A stretch of 64,000 bases of DNA from positions 1 to 64,000 of the forward strand of contig NZ_JAMTCN010000024.1 of the NCBI RefSeq assembly GCF_024171865.1, in the 5' to 3' direction. The notes under the pieces are model-generated. The model worked only from the letters and a program-made list of their open reading frames with translations. It was not told the origin of the DNA and did no database searches. Shown here in pieces: positions 27,169-34,646 of this stretch (position 1 is its first letter; each line of letters opens with the position of its first letter). The DNA comes from Prauserella aidingensis (lineage in GTDB: Bacteria; Actinomycetota; Actinomycetes; Mycobacteriales; Pseudonocardiaceae). The position numbers were made by a program, and so were the translations under genes.

Positions 27169-27459
27169 ATGGACGAGGAGTTGCACGAGCGGATCCGCGA
27201 CGCGGTCACGACGATCCCGCCCGGCACCGTCGCCACGTACGGCGACGTCGCCGCCCTCGCCGGCGCCTCGACACCCCGGCTGATCGGCCGGGTCCTGTCC
27301 GAGGACGGCGCCGACATCCCCTGGCACCGCGTGCTGCGCGCCGACGGCACCCCGGCGCCGCACCTGGTGCACCGCCAACTCGAACTGCTCCGCGGCGAAG
27401 GCGTCCTCGCCGACGGACAGCGCATCGACCTGCGCACCTACCGGTGGCGTCCCGCGTAG
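27169..27459 (+). CDS. Alkyltransferase-like protein (MGMT family without catalytic Cys)
   Basis: 96 aa, the C-terminal DNA-binding fold of O6-alkylguanine-DNA alkyltransferase: IPPGTVATYGDVAALAGA and RLIGRVLSEDG. The active-site PCHRV of MGMT is replaced by IPWHRVLRADG, with Trp in the cysteine position, the hallmark of ATL proteins. These bind alkylated guanines and hand them to nucleotide excision repair instead of accepting the alkyl group. ATG 27169 gives the standard N-terminus MDEELHERIRD. The position beside adnA matches Rv3204. Confidence 0.9.
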   Translation: MDEELHERIRDAVTTIPPGTVATYGDVAALAGASTPRLIGRVLSEDGADIPWHRVLRADGTPAPHLVHRQLELLRGEGVLADGQRIDLRTYRWRPA

Positions 27460-27498
27460 TTCGAGAGCCGCGCCACAGCACTACCCGGGGGTTGCGCA

Positions 27499-27517
27499 TT
27501 CGGTTAGGCTTGCCTAA
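27499..27517 (+). promoter_or_regulatory. IdeR/DmdR-type iron box overlapping a start codon
   Basis: TTCGGTTAGGCTTGCCTAA closely fits the 19-bp actinobacterial iron box (TTAGGTTAGGCTAACCTAA), with a perfect TTAGGC-TT-GCCTAA dyad. Its last base is the A of the siderophore-interacting protein's ATG. Occupancy by the iron-loaded repressor would block transcription or initiation under iron sufficiency. Confidence 0.8.
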
Positions 27518-28422
27518 TGACCGTCACGGCGCAGTCCCCCGCGGCCCCTACCGCGGCCCCGGCACCGACCGCACCGGCCGACGACCGGCCGCCGCAATTC
27601 ACCTTCCGGCGCCTGACGGTGTCGGCGAGCCGGCGGCTCACCCCGCACCTGGTGCGCGTGACGTTCACCGGCGACGACCTGCGCGGGTTCGTCACCGCCG
27701 CACCCGACCAGTACGTCAAGGTTTTCTTCCCCCACGGCGGTCGCAGCCGCCCGGATCTGCCGCCTCCCATCGAGGGCGACACGACGTCCTGGTACCGCAC
27801 GTACCTGGCCATGCCCGACGACGTCCGGCCGCCGATGCGCACCTACACCGTCCGCGCGTTCCGGCCCGAGCGGCGTGAACTCGACATCGACTTCGTGCTG
27901 CACCCCGACGGCGGACCCGCCTCGACGTGGGCCGCAGGCGCCGACGCGGGTGACGAGGTCGCCCTGATGGGCCCGCACGGTCTCTACGCCGCGCCCGAGG
28001 ACTCCGCGTGGCAGTTGCTCGTCGGCGACGAATCGGCCGTCCCCGCGATCGCGGCGATCCTGGAACAGCTCCCCGCCGACGCGTGCGCGCGGGTGTTCAT
28101 CGAGATCGGCGACCCGGCCGACCGGCTCGACCTGTCGTGCCCGGCCGCCGACATCGACGTCCGCTGGATCGTCCGCAACCCCGGCGCCTACGGCGACGCG
28201 GTGCTCGACGCCGTCCGTGCGGCCGACCTCCCCGCCGCGGCGCCGTACGCATGGCTCGCGGGCGAGGCCGAACTCGTGAAGTTCGCTCGGCGCCACCTCG
28301 TGCGCGACCTCGGCGTCGACAAGCGCGCGATCACGTTCACCGGTTACTGGCGACGTGGACGGTCCGAAGAGGACGTCGGCCGCGACGGCCTCGCCCGGGC
28401 TGCCTCCGTACAGGCGGACTGA
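27517..28422 (+). CDS. Siderophore-interacting protein (FAD ferric-siderophore reductase family)
   Basis: 301 aa. An N-terminal FAD-binding domain with MRTYTVRAF (RxYT motif, about residues 107-115) and FVLHPDGGPASTWA is followed by a SIP C-terminal domain (LVGDESAVPAIAAIL, YAWLAGEAELVKFARRHL, TGYWRRGRSEED). Family members reduce ferric siderophores in the cytoplasm to release iron. The ATG overlaps an iron box, so iron-dependent repression is expected. No siderophore synthesis genes lie nearby. The first 25 residues are Ala/Pro-rich and may be disordered. Confidence 0.92.
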   Translation: MTVTAQSPAAPTAAPAPTAPADDRPPQFTFRRLTVSASRRLTPHLVRVTFTGDDLRGFVTAAPDQYVKVFFPHGGRSRPDLPPPIEGDTTSWYRTYLAMPDDVRPPMRTYTVRAFRPERRELDIDFVLHPDGGPASTWAAGADAGDEVALMGPHGLYAAPEDSAWQLLVGDESAVPAIAAILEQLPADACARVFIEIGDPADRLDLSCPAADIDVRWIVRNPGAYGDAVLDAVRAADLPAAAPYAWLAGEAELVKFARRHLVRDLGVDKRAITFTGYWRRGRSEEDVGRDGLARAASVQAD

Positions 28423-28444
28423 CCCCGCGGTCGCCAACCCGCGG

Positions 28445-29326
28445 TCAGCCGGCCAGCGGTCGGCCGCCCAGTTCCGCCACGAGCAGCTTCACCAGCGCGC
28501 CCAGCCGCTGCCGCTCCGGCTGCACCACCCGCACACCCGCGTCGACCAGCGGCGCCGCCGTCACCGGCCCGACACACGCGCACAGCACATCGGTACCGAG
28601 ACGCGCGAGCAGCTCCTCGTAGCGACCGTCGTCGCGGGCCAACCGCAACAGGTTCGCCGTCGCGGGGGCACTGGTGAAGGCCAGCGCATCGAGCCGCCCG
28701 TCGAGCACGCCGTCGACAAGCCTGCGCGCCGGGCCCAGGTCGGCGGGCCACTGCCACCGGTACGGCTGCACCTCGACGACCTCCGCCCCAGCGTCCCGAA
28801 GGGGATCGGTGAACTCCGGCAGCGGCTGGCCGTGCAGCTGCACCGCCACCCGGCACCCCTCGAAGCCCTGCCCTTCGAAACCCCGTCCCTCGAAGCCCTG
28901 CCTTCCGGAACCCTGCCTTCCGAAACCCTGTTCGAGCAGGTGCGCGAACAGCTCCCGGTTGCTCTCCTCCGGTGACGACCATTCCTCGGCGAGGCCGTGC
29001 CCGCGGACCGCGCCCATGGCCTTCGGACCGCGCACGAACAGCCGCGCCCGCGACAGCGCGCCCGTCAGCGCGTCGCCGACTCCCCAGCCCTCGGCGGCCG
29101 ACAGCCACCCGCGGAACCCGGCGCCCGTCGTGACCGCCACCAGGTCGACGCCGTGGGCGACGACGTCCTCGGTGGCCGCGCGCAGCCGGTCGTCGTCGGC
29201 CAGCGGCACGATGTGCAGCGTCGGCCCGTGCCACACCGACGCACCGCGGCGTTCGAGCGCGTCGATGAACTCCCCGGAACGCCGCTCCGCCGTGATGCCG
29301 ACGGCGACGTCGTCGAGCTCTGCCAT
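28445..29326 (-). CDS. Uroporphyrinogen-III synthase-like protein with internal repeat
   Basis: 293 aa, HemD fold. VGITAERRSGEFIDALERRGASV and the C-terminal SAPATANLL and CVGPVTAAPL match HemD, which cyclises hydroxymethylbilane. It closely resembles the N-terminal part of the regulator gene at 33172-34287, but between FAHLLEQ and CRVAVQLHG it carries an extra run of GFEG-type pentapeptides (about residues 133-157) encoded by a 15-bp tandem repeat. No C-terminal HTH is present. Whether it is the housekeeping HemD or a siroheme-related paralogue cannot be decided here. Confidence 0.8.
   Translation of the reverse strand: MAELDDVAVGITAERRSGEFIDALERRGASVWHGPTLHIVPLADDDRLRAATEDVVAHGVDLVAVTTGAGFRGWLSAAEGWGVGDALTGALSRARLFVRGPKAMGAVRGHGLAEEWSSPEESNRELFAHLLEQGFGRQGSGRQGFEGRGFEGQGFEGCRVAVQLHGQPLPEFTDPLRDAGAEVVEVQPYRWQWPADLGPARRLVDGVLDGRLDALAFTSAPATANLLRLARDDGRYEELLARLGTDVLCACVGPVTAAPLVDAGVRVVQPERQRLGALVKLLVAELGGRPLAG
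28856..28930 (-). repeat. 15-bp in-frame minisatellite, five units
   Basis: Five imperfect 15-bp units of the type CCCTCGAAGCCCTG plus one base run from 28856 to 28930, encoding G-F-E-G-Q/R-like pentapeptides in the HemD-like protein. The period is a multiple of three, so copy-number change keeps the frame. The paralogue at 33172-34287 has only a single GVEGQ at this place. Confidence 0.85.
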
Positions 29327-29408
29327 GCATCCCCGCTCTCACTTGCCGGCCGCGAACGGCCACGATATCCCGCCGCGACGCGGTAGCACATGAGCGACAA
29401 TCGTGGCC

Positions 29409-29633
29409 ATGGAGAGAGCGGCGGACACAGTAGGGCTGCGTGAACTGCGACAGGACGCCTCCGAGCTGGTCCGCCGGGTCGAGGCGGGCGCCGAGGTGAC
29501 GATCACTGTCGCCGGTCGCCCGAGCGCACGCCTCGTGCCCGTCGCCGACTCCGTCGCCGCAGCTACGGCGAACTCGCTGCAGCCGTGGCCAGGTCCGGAC
29601 GGCAACCGCGGGCCCGCACCATGGATCTGCTGA
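29409..29633 (+). CDS. Phd/YefM-type antitoxin (VapB-like), altered C-terminus
   Basis: 74 aa. The N-terminal half GLRELRQDASELVRRVEAGAEVTITVAGRPSARLVPV is a normal Phd/YefM DNA-binding domain. The remainder (ADSVAAATANSLQPWPGPDG onward) does not look like an antitoxin tail: from about 29558 the same DNA encodes, in another frame, the C-terminus of a VapC toxin. This suggests a deletion fused the antitoxin to the end of its toxin gene. ATG 29409 is preferred; GTG 29403 is possible. Autoregulation may persist, but neutralisation of a toxin is unlikely. Confidence 0.75.
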   Translation: MERAADTVGLRELRQDASELVRRVEAGAEVTITVAGRPSARLVPVADSVAAATANSLQPWPGPDGNRGPAPWIC

Positions 29634-29782
29634 TCGCCGCCACCGCGCACGCCCACGACGCGCATCTCGTGACCCGCAACCCGGACGGTTTCGTCGCGCT
29701 CGACGGGCTCGTCGAGGTCACCACGGTCCGAGCGGACGTGTCGCCCGACGGCATCGTCATCGCCGCCGCTCACCGGGTGTAG
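29558..29782 (+). pseudogene. VapC (PIN domain) toxin remnant, C-terminal part only
   Basis: In one frame this reads RSYGELAAAVARSGRQPRARTMDLLIAATAHAHDAHLVTRNPDGF and continues LDGLVEVTTV, the typical last 60-70 residues of VapC toxins, including the conserved Asp of the third acidic cluster (MDLLIAATA) and TRNPDGF. The first 70-80 residues, with the initial catalytic Asp and Glu, are missing, and the sequence begins inside the antitoxin frame. It is very likely non-functional. Its end overlaps the end of the convergent WYL regulator gene by 13 nt. Confidence 0.75.
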
Positions 29783-30759
29783 CGGGTGGCCGTCGTCGTG
29801 ACCGCCTCGGCGACCGCGGCGCGCAGCTCCTCGGGGTCGAGCACCTCCAGGTCCGGCCCGAACCGCAGCAGCTCCCCGACGCCGGGCCTGCCTGCCTCGA
29901 CGGGCAGTCGCACCGTGCACCAGCCGTCGGCGTCGGGCTCGCCCGCCCCGGCCCGGTCGGCCTCCTCGAGCGCTGCGGCGCCCACGCTCCCCAGGTACAC
30001 CGGCACGAGCCGCCGCCCGAGCGGGGACAGCCGCACGGTCGCGGTCTCCGAATGCAGCCGCCGCTCGAAACCCTCCGACCAGGCGCGCCAGTACTCGGCG
30101 AGGTCGAAGCCGTCGGGCCGGGAGAACTCGCCCGCGTCGGACATCGCCGCGATGCGGCTCACGCGGTAGGTGCGGTAGGTGCGGTCGCTGCCGTCGCACC
30201 GCGCGACCAGGTACCAGACGCCCGCCTTCAGCACGAGGCCGAGCGGTTCGAGGGCGCGGGACACGGCGGAGCCGTCCCACCGCCGGTAGTCGACCCGCAG
30301 CCGCCGCGCCCGCCACACCGCGTCGGCGACGTCGGCCAGGTGCGCCAGCCGTTCGACCTCGCGATGCCAGCCGGGGACGTCGAGGAAGAACCGCTCCGCG
30401 ACCCGGCCCGCACCGGCACGCAGCTCCTCCGGCAGTGCCGCGTACAGCTTCAGCTGCGCCGCCCCGAGCACCGTGCCGAGCCCCAGTTCGGCGGCCGCGT
30501 CGGGCAACCCTGCCAGCGCCAGCGACCGCGCCTCGTCCTCGCTCAACCCGGTCAGCCGGGTGCGATACCCGCCGACCAGCTGGAATCCGCCCGCCCGGCC
30601 ACGGTCGGCGTACACCGGCACTCCGGCCTCGGACAACGCGTCGACGTCGCGGTAGACGGTGCGGACGGACACCTCCAGCTCAGCGGCCAACTCGCCCGCC
30701 GTCATCCGCCCGCGGTTCTGCAGCAACAACAGGATCGACAGCAACCGGCCCGCGCGCAT
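29770..30759 (-). CDS. WYL-domain transcriptional regulator (HTH_11)
   Basis: 329 aa. The N-terminal winged helix ([41 protein letters not shown]) binds DNA. A central WYL domain ([25 protein letters not shown] region, about residues 175-210) senses a ligand, often a nucleic acid or nucleotide, and a WCX C-terminal extension follows. It is divergent from a DUF3224 gene, and a 6-7-6 inverted repeat lies in the 62-bp gap, suggesting it controls that gene and itself. Confidence 0.9.
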   Translation of the reverse strand: [329 protein letters not shown]

Positions 30760-30780
30760 GCACCCAGTCTGCCCGGAAAA

Positions 30781-30799
30781 CCTGACACAAGACGTCAGG
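30781..30799. promoter_or_regulatory. Putative operator between WYL regulator and DUF3224 gene
   Basis: CCTGAC at 30781-30786 and GTCAGG at 30794-30799 form a perfect 6-bp dyad with a 7-nt centre, flanked by A-rich runs, in the middle of the divergent intergenic region. This is the expected place for autoregulation by the WYL protein. The assignment is inferred from position and symmetry. Confidence 0.6.
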
Positions 30800-30821
30800 A
30801 AAGCCCGCGAGAGTGGTCGGC

Positions 30822-31220
30822 ATGAACACGGGAACCTTCACCACCCGCAGTTGGACCGAACACGTCGCCTCCGGTGCCGACGACGCGCCGCGCTACGCCC
30901 ACGCCCGGGCCACCTTCGCCTACACCGGCGTCATCGACGGCACGTCGACCTGCGACTACCTGCTCTACTACCCGGGCGAGGGCTTCACCGACGGCGGGCA
31001 GGCCTCCCCCGGCATCGAACGCATCGAGGGCACCGTCGCGGGCCGCGCGGGCAGCTTCGTCGTCCGCCACGACGTCCGCTACGGCGCGGACGGCATCGAC
31101 GACACGTGGTCGGTCGTCCCCGGATCGGGCACCGGCGAGCTCGCAGGGCTCACGGGACACGGCACGGCGAAGGGCGACAGCGACACCATCGGGTACACGT
31201 TCGACTACCGGTTCGACTGA
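30822..31220 (+). CDS. DUF3224 domain protein
   Basis: 132 aa, with GTFTTRSWTEHV at the N-terminus, repeated beta-strand segments (ATFAYTGVIDGTSTCDYLLYY, GRAGSFVVRHDVRYG) and a Gly-rich end ELAGLTGHGTAKG and YTFDYRFD, characteristic of the DUF3224 lipocalin-like beta barrel. Function is unknown; related proteins may bind small hydrophobic ligands. ATG 30822 was chosen over GTG 30813 to match the family's N-terminus. It is likely controlled by the divergent WYL regulator. Confidence 0.85.
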   Translation: MNTGTFTTRSWTEHVASGADDAPRYAHARATFAYTGVIDGTSTCDYLLYYPGEGFTDGGQASPGIERIEGTVAGRAGSFVVRHDVRYGADGIDDTWSVVPGSGTGELAGLTGHGTAKGDSDTIGYTFDYRFD

Positions 31221-31274
31221 GCCGCCCGCCGACCGCACGGTCGCAGGCGCAGGAACCCCGACCACAGGAGTGCC

Positions 31275-32462
31275 ATGGACCGCGAACGGATTCTCGCCTA
31301 CCGGATCGCCGCACACGGACTCCTCCGCGACGCCCGGCCGCACGGCGACGTCAAGGGCGGCGACGTCGAAGGCGGCGGCGTCGAGGGCGGCGGTCCCGGC
31401 GATCCCGCTGATCCCGCCGCGCTCGACGTCACCGCGCTGGGTGTCCAGGACATCGCCGGGCGCGACACCGCCGCGTCGGCGTTCGCGGCACGCCTGCCGG
31501 ACCCGCCCACGGCCACGGGACTCGCCGAGGATCCCCGGCTGACACTCCTGTGGTCGCTGCGCGGGGCGCCGCACTACCACCGCACCGCCGACCTGCCGTG
31601 GTTGCGCGGCGCGCTCGTCCCGTTCGACGACGCCGACGCAGCGCAGCGGCTCGCCTTCCAACGTGACGCCGCCGAACACCCGCGCGCCGCCGTTCTCGCC
31701 ACCGCAGAAGCCTTGCGGGCCGTCGTCGACCGGCCGACACCGAAAGGCCGGGTCAGCGCCGAGGTGACCGAGGCCCTGCCGCCGGAACTCTGTCGTTGGT
31801 GCCGCCCGTGCGGCGCCACGCACGTCTACGACCAGCTGCTGCGGCTCGCGGGACCGCCGGCGGGGGTGCGGCTCGTCCCCGGCGGCCCCACGACCCTCGC
31901 ACCGATCGGGACGCCCCCGTCCACAGCGGACGCCCCCGTACCGGACACCACGGACATCGGCGGCCTCACGGAACTGGTTCACCGGTACCTGCGCGTGCAC
32001 GGACCGGCCACCATGGCCGACGTCGCGGCGTTCCTCGGCGCGTCCCGGCAGCTGGTCGCCGACCACTGCCGCCCCGACGACCTGGCCGAGGTGCGCACTG
32101 GACGGCGAACCACCTACCTGCCTGCCGATCGCCTCGCCACTCTGGAGAACCCTCCCGAGCCCGACGCCGTGCGCCTGCTGCCGCCGTGGGATCCGTTCCT
32201 GCAGTCGCGCGACCGGGCCACGCTCGCCCCGGATCCCGCCGTGCGCAAGGAGATCTGGCGGACGCTCGGCAACCCCGGCGTCGTGCTCGCAGGCGGTGAC
32301 CTCGCGGGCACCTGGCGTGCACAGGCGCGCGGGACACGCCTCGACTTCACGGTGACACCGTTCGCCTCGCCGCCGCGGCACGTGCGCGGCGAGGTCGAGG
32401 CCGAGACGATGCGCGTCGCGACCGTCCGCGGCTACGCCGACAGCCGCACGGTCTGGTCCTGA
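31275..32462 (+). CDS. Winged-helix DNA-binding protein (HTH_42, AlkZ-like)
   Basis: 395 aa of the HTH_42/YcaQ-AlkZ family, whose characterised members are DNA glycosylases that remove alkylated or crosslinked bases. Support: GLLRDARP at the start, LGVQDIAGRDTAASAFAARLPDP, TLLWSLRGAPHYHRTADLPWLRGAL, VHRYLRVHGPATMADVAAFLGAS (winged helix) and LPPWDPFLQSRDRATL. A Gly-rich insert (VKGGDVEGGGVEGGGPGDP, about residues 26-44) near the N-terminus looks like a local repeat expansion. Catalytic activity is inferred. Its 3' end overlaps the convergent chelatase gene by 31 nt. Confidence 0.82.
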   Translation: MDRERILAYRIAAHGLLRDARPHGDVKGGDVEGGGVEGGGPGDPADPAALDVTALGVQDIAGRDTAASAFAARLPDPPTATGLAEDPRLTLLWSLRGAPHYHRTADLPWLRGALVPFDDADAAQRLAFQRDAAEHPRAAVLATAEALRAVVDRPTPKGRVSAEVTEALPPELCRWCRPCGATHVYDQLLRLAGPPAGVRLVPGGPTTLAPIGTPPSTADAPVPDTTDIGGLTELVHRYLRVHGPATMADVAAFLGASRQLVADHCRPDDLAEVRTGRRTTYLPADRLATLENPPEPDAVRLLPPWDPFLQSRDRATLAPDPAVRKEIWRTLGNPGVVLAGGDLAGTWRAQARGTRLDFTVTPFASPPRHVRGEVEAETMRVATVRGYADSRTVWS

Positions 32463-33175
32463 TCCGCGTGCCGGTCCGGGTACGCCCCGCGACCCGTGCG
32501 GCCGTCCCGTGCTTCGGCGCAGCGGCGCAGCACCAGGTCGGCCACCGCCGGGTGGGCGCCGAGCGGAGCCGACACCGCGTCCGCTCCCGCCTCCTCGAGT
32601 CGTCGCTGGAACAGGCCCGGGGCCAGCAACCACGACGCGACGACCACGCGACGTCCCGTGCGACCCGCCGCGGCCACGGCGTCGGCGACCGTCGGCGAGG
32701 CCGTCGCGGCGTACCCGATCCGCACCGGCGCACCCAGGCGTGCGCCCAGTGCCCGCGCCGCCGTCGACACCTCGTCGAGCGCCCGCGGGTCGCTCGACCC
32801 CGCGGCGGCCAGCACCACGGCGTCGCCCGCGCGGAAACCCGCCTGCCGCACACGGTCGACCAGCACGTCGACCAGTTCCGGTGCCGGGCCGAACGCCTCG
32901 GCGACCGGGGCGCGCGGCACGGCACTGGCGGCGATCTGCGCCGGGATGTCGGTGCGCACGTGGTACCCGGCGGCCAGGAACGCGGGCACCACGACGATCT
33001 CGCCGGCGCCGGCCTCCGGGTGCAGTCCGTCGAGGACGGTCGTGACGTCGGGTTCGCGGACGTCGGCGTAGGCGACCGTCACCTGCTCGCCCCGCGCCCG
33101 CACCCGCTCGGCGAGCTCGTCGATCACCCTCGGCCCCGCGGGATCCCGCGTCCCGTGCGCGGTCAGCACGATCAC
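32432..33175 (-). CDS. CbiX/SirB-type sirohydrochlorin chelatase
   Basis: 247 aa. Two CbiX-like halves are present: the N-terminal one has LTAHGTRDPAG (metal-binding His) and VVVPAFLAAGYHVRTDIP; the second has VVLAAAGSSDP and VVVASWLLAPGLFQRRL. Such enzymes insert Fe2+ or Co2+ into sirohydrochlorin. As the last gene of the nirB-nirD-regulator operon it most likely supplies siroheme for NirB. The GTG at 33175 overlaps the upstream stop in GTGA. Metal specificity is inferred from context. Confidence 0.87.
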   Translation of the reverse strand: MIVLTAHGTRDPAGPRVIDELAERVRARGEQVTVAYADVREPDVTTVLDGLHPEAGAGEIVVVPAFLAAGYHVRTDIPAQIAASAVPRAPVAEAFGPAPELVDVLVDRVRQAGFRAGDAVVLAAAGSSDPRALDEVSTAARALGARLGAPVRIGYAATASPTVADAVAAAGRTGRRVVVASWLLAPGLFQRRLEEAGADAVSAPLGAHPAVADLVLRRCAEARDGRTGRGAYPDRHADQDQTVRLSA

Positions 33176-34287
33176 GACTCGTCCTCCACCGCCACGGCCA
33201 GCCGGTAGCCACGTTTGACGACGGTTTGCACCAGTTTTCCCTCCCCGAGCGAGGTGCGGAGCCTGCCGACGGCCGTCTCGACGGCGTGTTCCTCCCCGCC
33301 GCCGGGCAATGCCGCCGTCAGCTCCCGTCGCGACACGACGTGTCCCGGCCGCTGGGCCAGGGCGCGCAGCACCGCCATCGGCGCGGGCGCCACCTCGCGC
33401 AGCTCCCCGTCCACGAGCGCGGCCTGACCGCGCAGTTCGATCCGCCTGCCCGCCGCGGCGAGCCTCGGCGACCGCGCCACGAGCGTGTCGGCCACCTCCC
33501 GCGCGAGCGCGCCGATCCGCGCCCGCCTCGGCTGCACGGTGGGAATCCCCACGGCCGCGAGCGGACCCGCCGTGATCGGGCCGACGCACGCCACCAGCAC
33601 CCGCCTGCTCAGTGCGTCCACCAGGCCCGCGTGCCGCCCCGTGCGTGAGGCCATCGCGAGCATGCTCGCCGCCGCGGGCGCGCTGGTGAACGGCATCGCG
33701 TCGATCGAACCGTCCAGCACCGAGTCGATCAGCCGGTCCAGCGGACCGGGATCGGCGGGGCCGACCCAGCGGTAGACCGGGATCTCCACGACGTCGGCGC
33801 CGGCCGCGCGGAGCGAGTCCACGAAGTACGGCAACGGCTCCCCGTGCAGCTGCACCGCGATGCGCTGCCCCTCGACCCCGGAGTCGAGCAGGTACTGCAG
33901 CAGCTCGGCGTTGCTCTCCGACGCCGGCGAGTACGCCTCGGACAGTCCCGCCGCCCGCACCGCGCCCTTCGCCTTCGGCCCGCGGGTGAGCACGTGCGCG
34001 CCGCCGAGCCGGTCGATCAGCTCGTCGCCGATTCCCCAGCCCTCGGCGGCCTCCGTCCAACCGCGGAAACCGATGCCCGTGGTCGCGACGACGACGTCCA
34101 CCGGCTCGTCGAGCAGCAGCCGGGTCGCCGTGTACAGCTCCGAGTCGTCGGCGAGCGGAACGATCCGGATCGCCGGTCCGCAGCGCACCGTGGCCCCTTT
34201 ACGCACCAGGAGCGCGCCGAGCTCGTCCGCCCGGCGCGCCGCCGTGATGCCGATCGCGTACCCGGCGAGCGGCAGGACCTCCGTCAT
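33172..34287 (-). CDS. HemD-domain protein fused to winged-helix regulator
   Basis: 371 aa. Residues 1-265 are a uroporphyrinogen-III synthase domain (AIGITAARRADELGALLVRKGATV, TSAPAAASML, CVGPITAGPL). Residues 275-371 are an OmpR-type winged helix (RRELTAALPGGGEEHAVETAVGRLRTSLGEG, VKRGYRL). The same fusion is Rv0260c in M. tuberculosis, near nirBD. It may both make uroporphyrinogen III and regulate nitrite or siroheme genes; this is inference. It is coupled by four-base overlaps to nirD upstream and the chelatase downstream. Confidence 0.88.
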   Translation of the reverse strand: MTEVLPLAGYAIGITAARRADELGALLVRKGATVRCGPAIRIVPLADDSELYTATRLLLDEPVDVVVATTGIGFRGWTEAAEGWGIGDELIDRLGGAHVLTRGPKAKGAVRAAGLSEAYSPASESNAELLQYLLDSGVEGQRIAVQLHGEPLPYFVDSLRAAGADVVEIPVYRWVGPADPGPLDRLIDSVLDGSIDAMPFTSAPAAASMLAMASRTGRHAGLVDALSRRVLVACVGPITAGPLAAVGIPTVQPRRARIGALAREVADTLVARSPRLAAAGRRIELRGQAALVDGELREVAPAPMAVLRALAQRPGHVVSRRELTAALPGGGEEHAVETAVGRLRTSLGEGKLVQTVVKRGYRLAVAVEDES

Positions 34288-34646
34288 CGCACTCCCACGT
34301 GGACCGTGCCGTCGACGACCCGCACCGGGTAGGTGGCGATGCCGACGTCGGGGTCGTCGAGACAGCGCCCGGTGCGCAGGTCGAAGTTCTGCTTGTAGAT
34401 CGGCGAAGCCACGACGGGCACGCCCCCGATGTCGCCGACGATGCCGCGCGCGAGCACGGCCGCTCCGGAGAACGGGTCGATGTTGGACAGTCCGTGCAAC
34501 TCGCCGTCGTCGGTGCGCAGCACGGCGACCTGCACGCCGTCGTCGAGCAGCGCCGCGACGCCCCCGCCGACCGGGATCTGCTCCACCCGGCACACCGGCG
34601 TCCACGTCTCGGCCCCCGCGGACCGGTCGTCCGACAGCACGGTCAT
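34284..34646 (-). CDS. nirD: Nitrite reductase small subunit
   Basis: 120 aa with a Rieske-like beta fold lacking the Cys/His cluster ligands, as usual for NirD: WTPVCRVEQIPVGGGVAALL, VAVLRTDDGELHGLSNIDPFSG, ASPIYKQNFDLRTGRCLDDP. It partners NirB in the NADH-dependent reduction of nitrite to ammonium. The start overlaps the nirB stop by four bases and the stop overlaps the next start. Confidence 0.95.
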   Translation of the reverse strand: MTVLSDDRSAGAETWTPVCRVEQIPVGGGVAALLDDGVQVAVLRTDDGELHGLSNIDPFSGAAVLARGIVGDIGGVPVVASPIYKQNFDLRTGRCLDDPDVGIATYPVRVVDGTVHVGVR

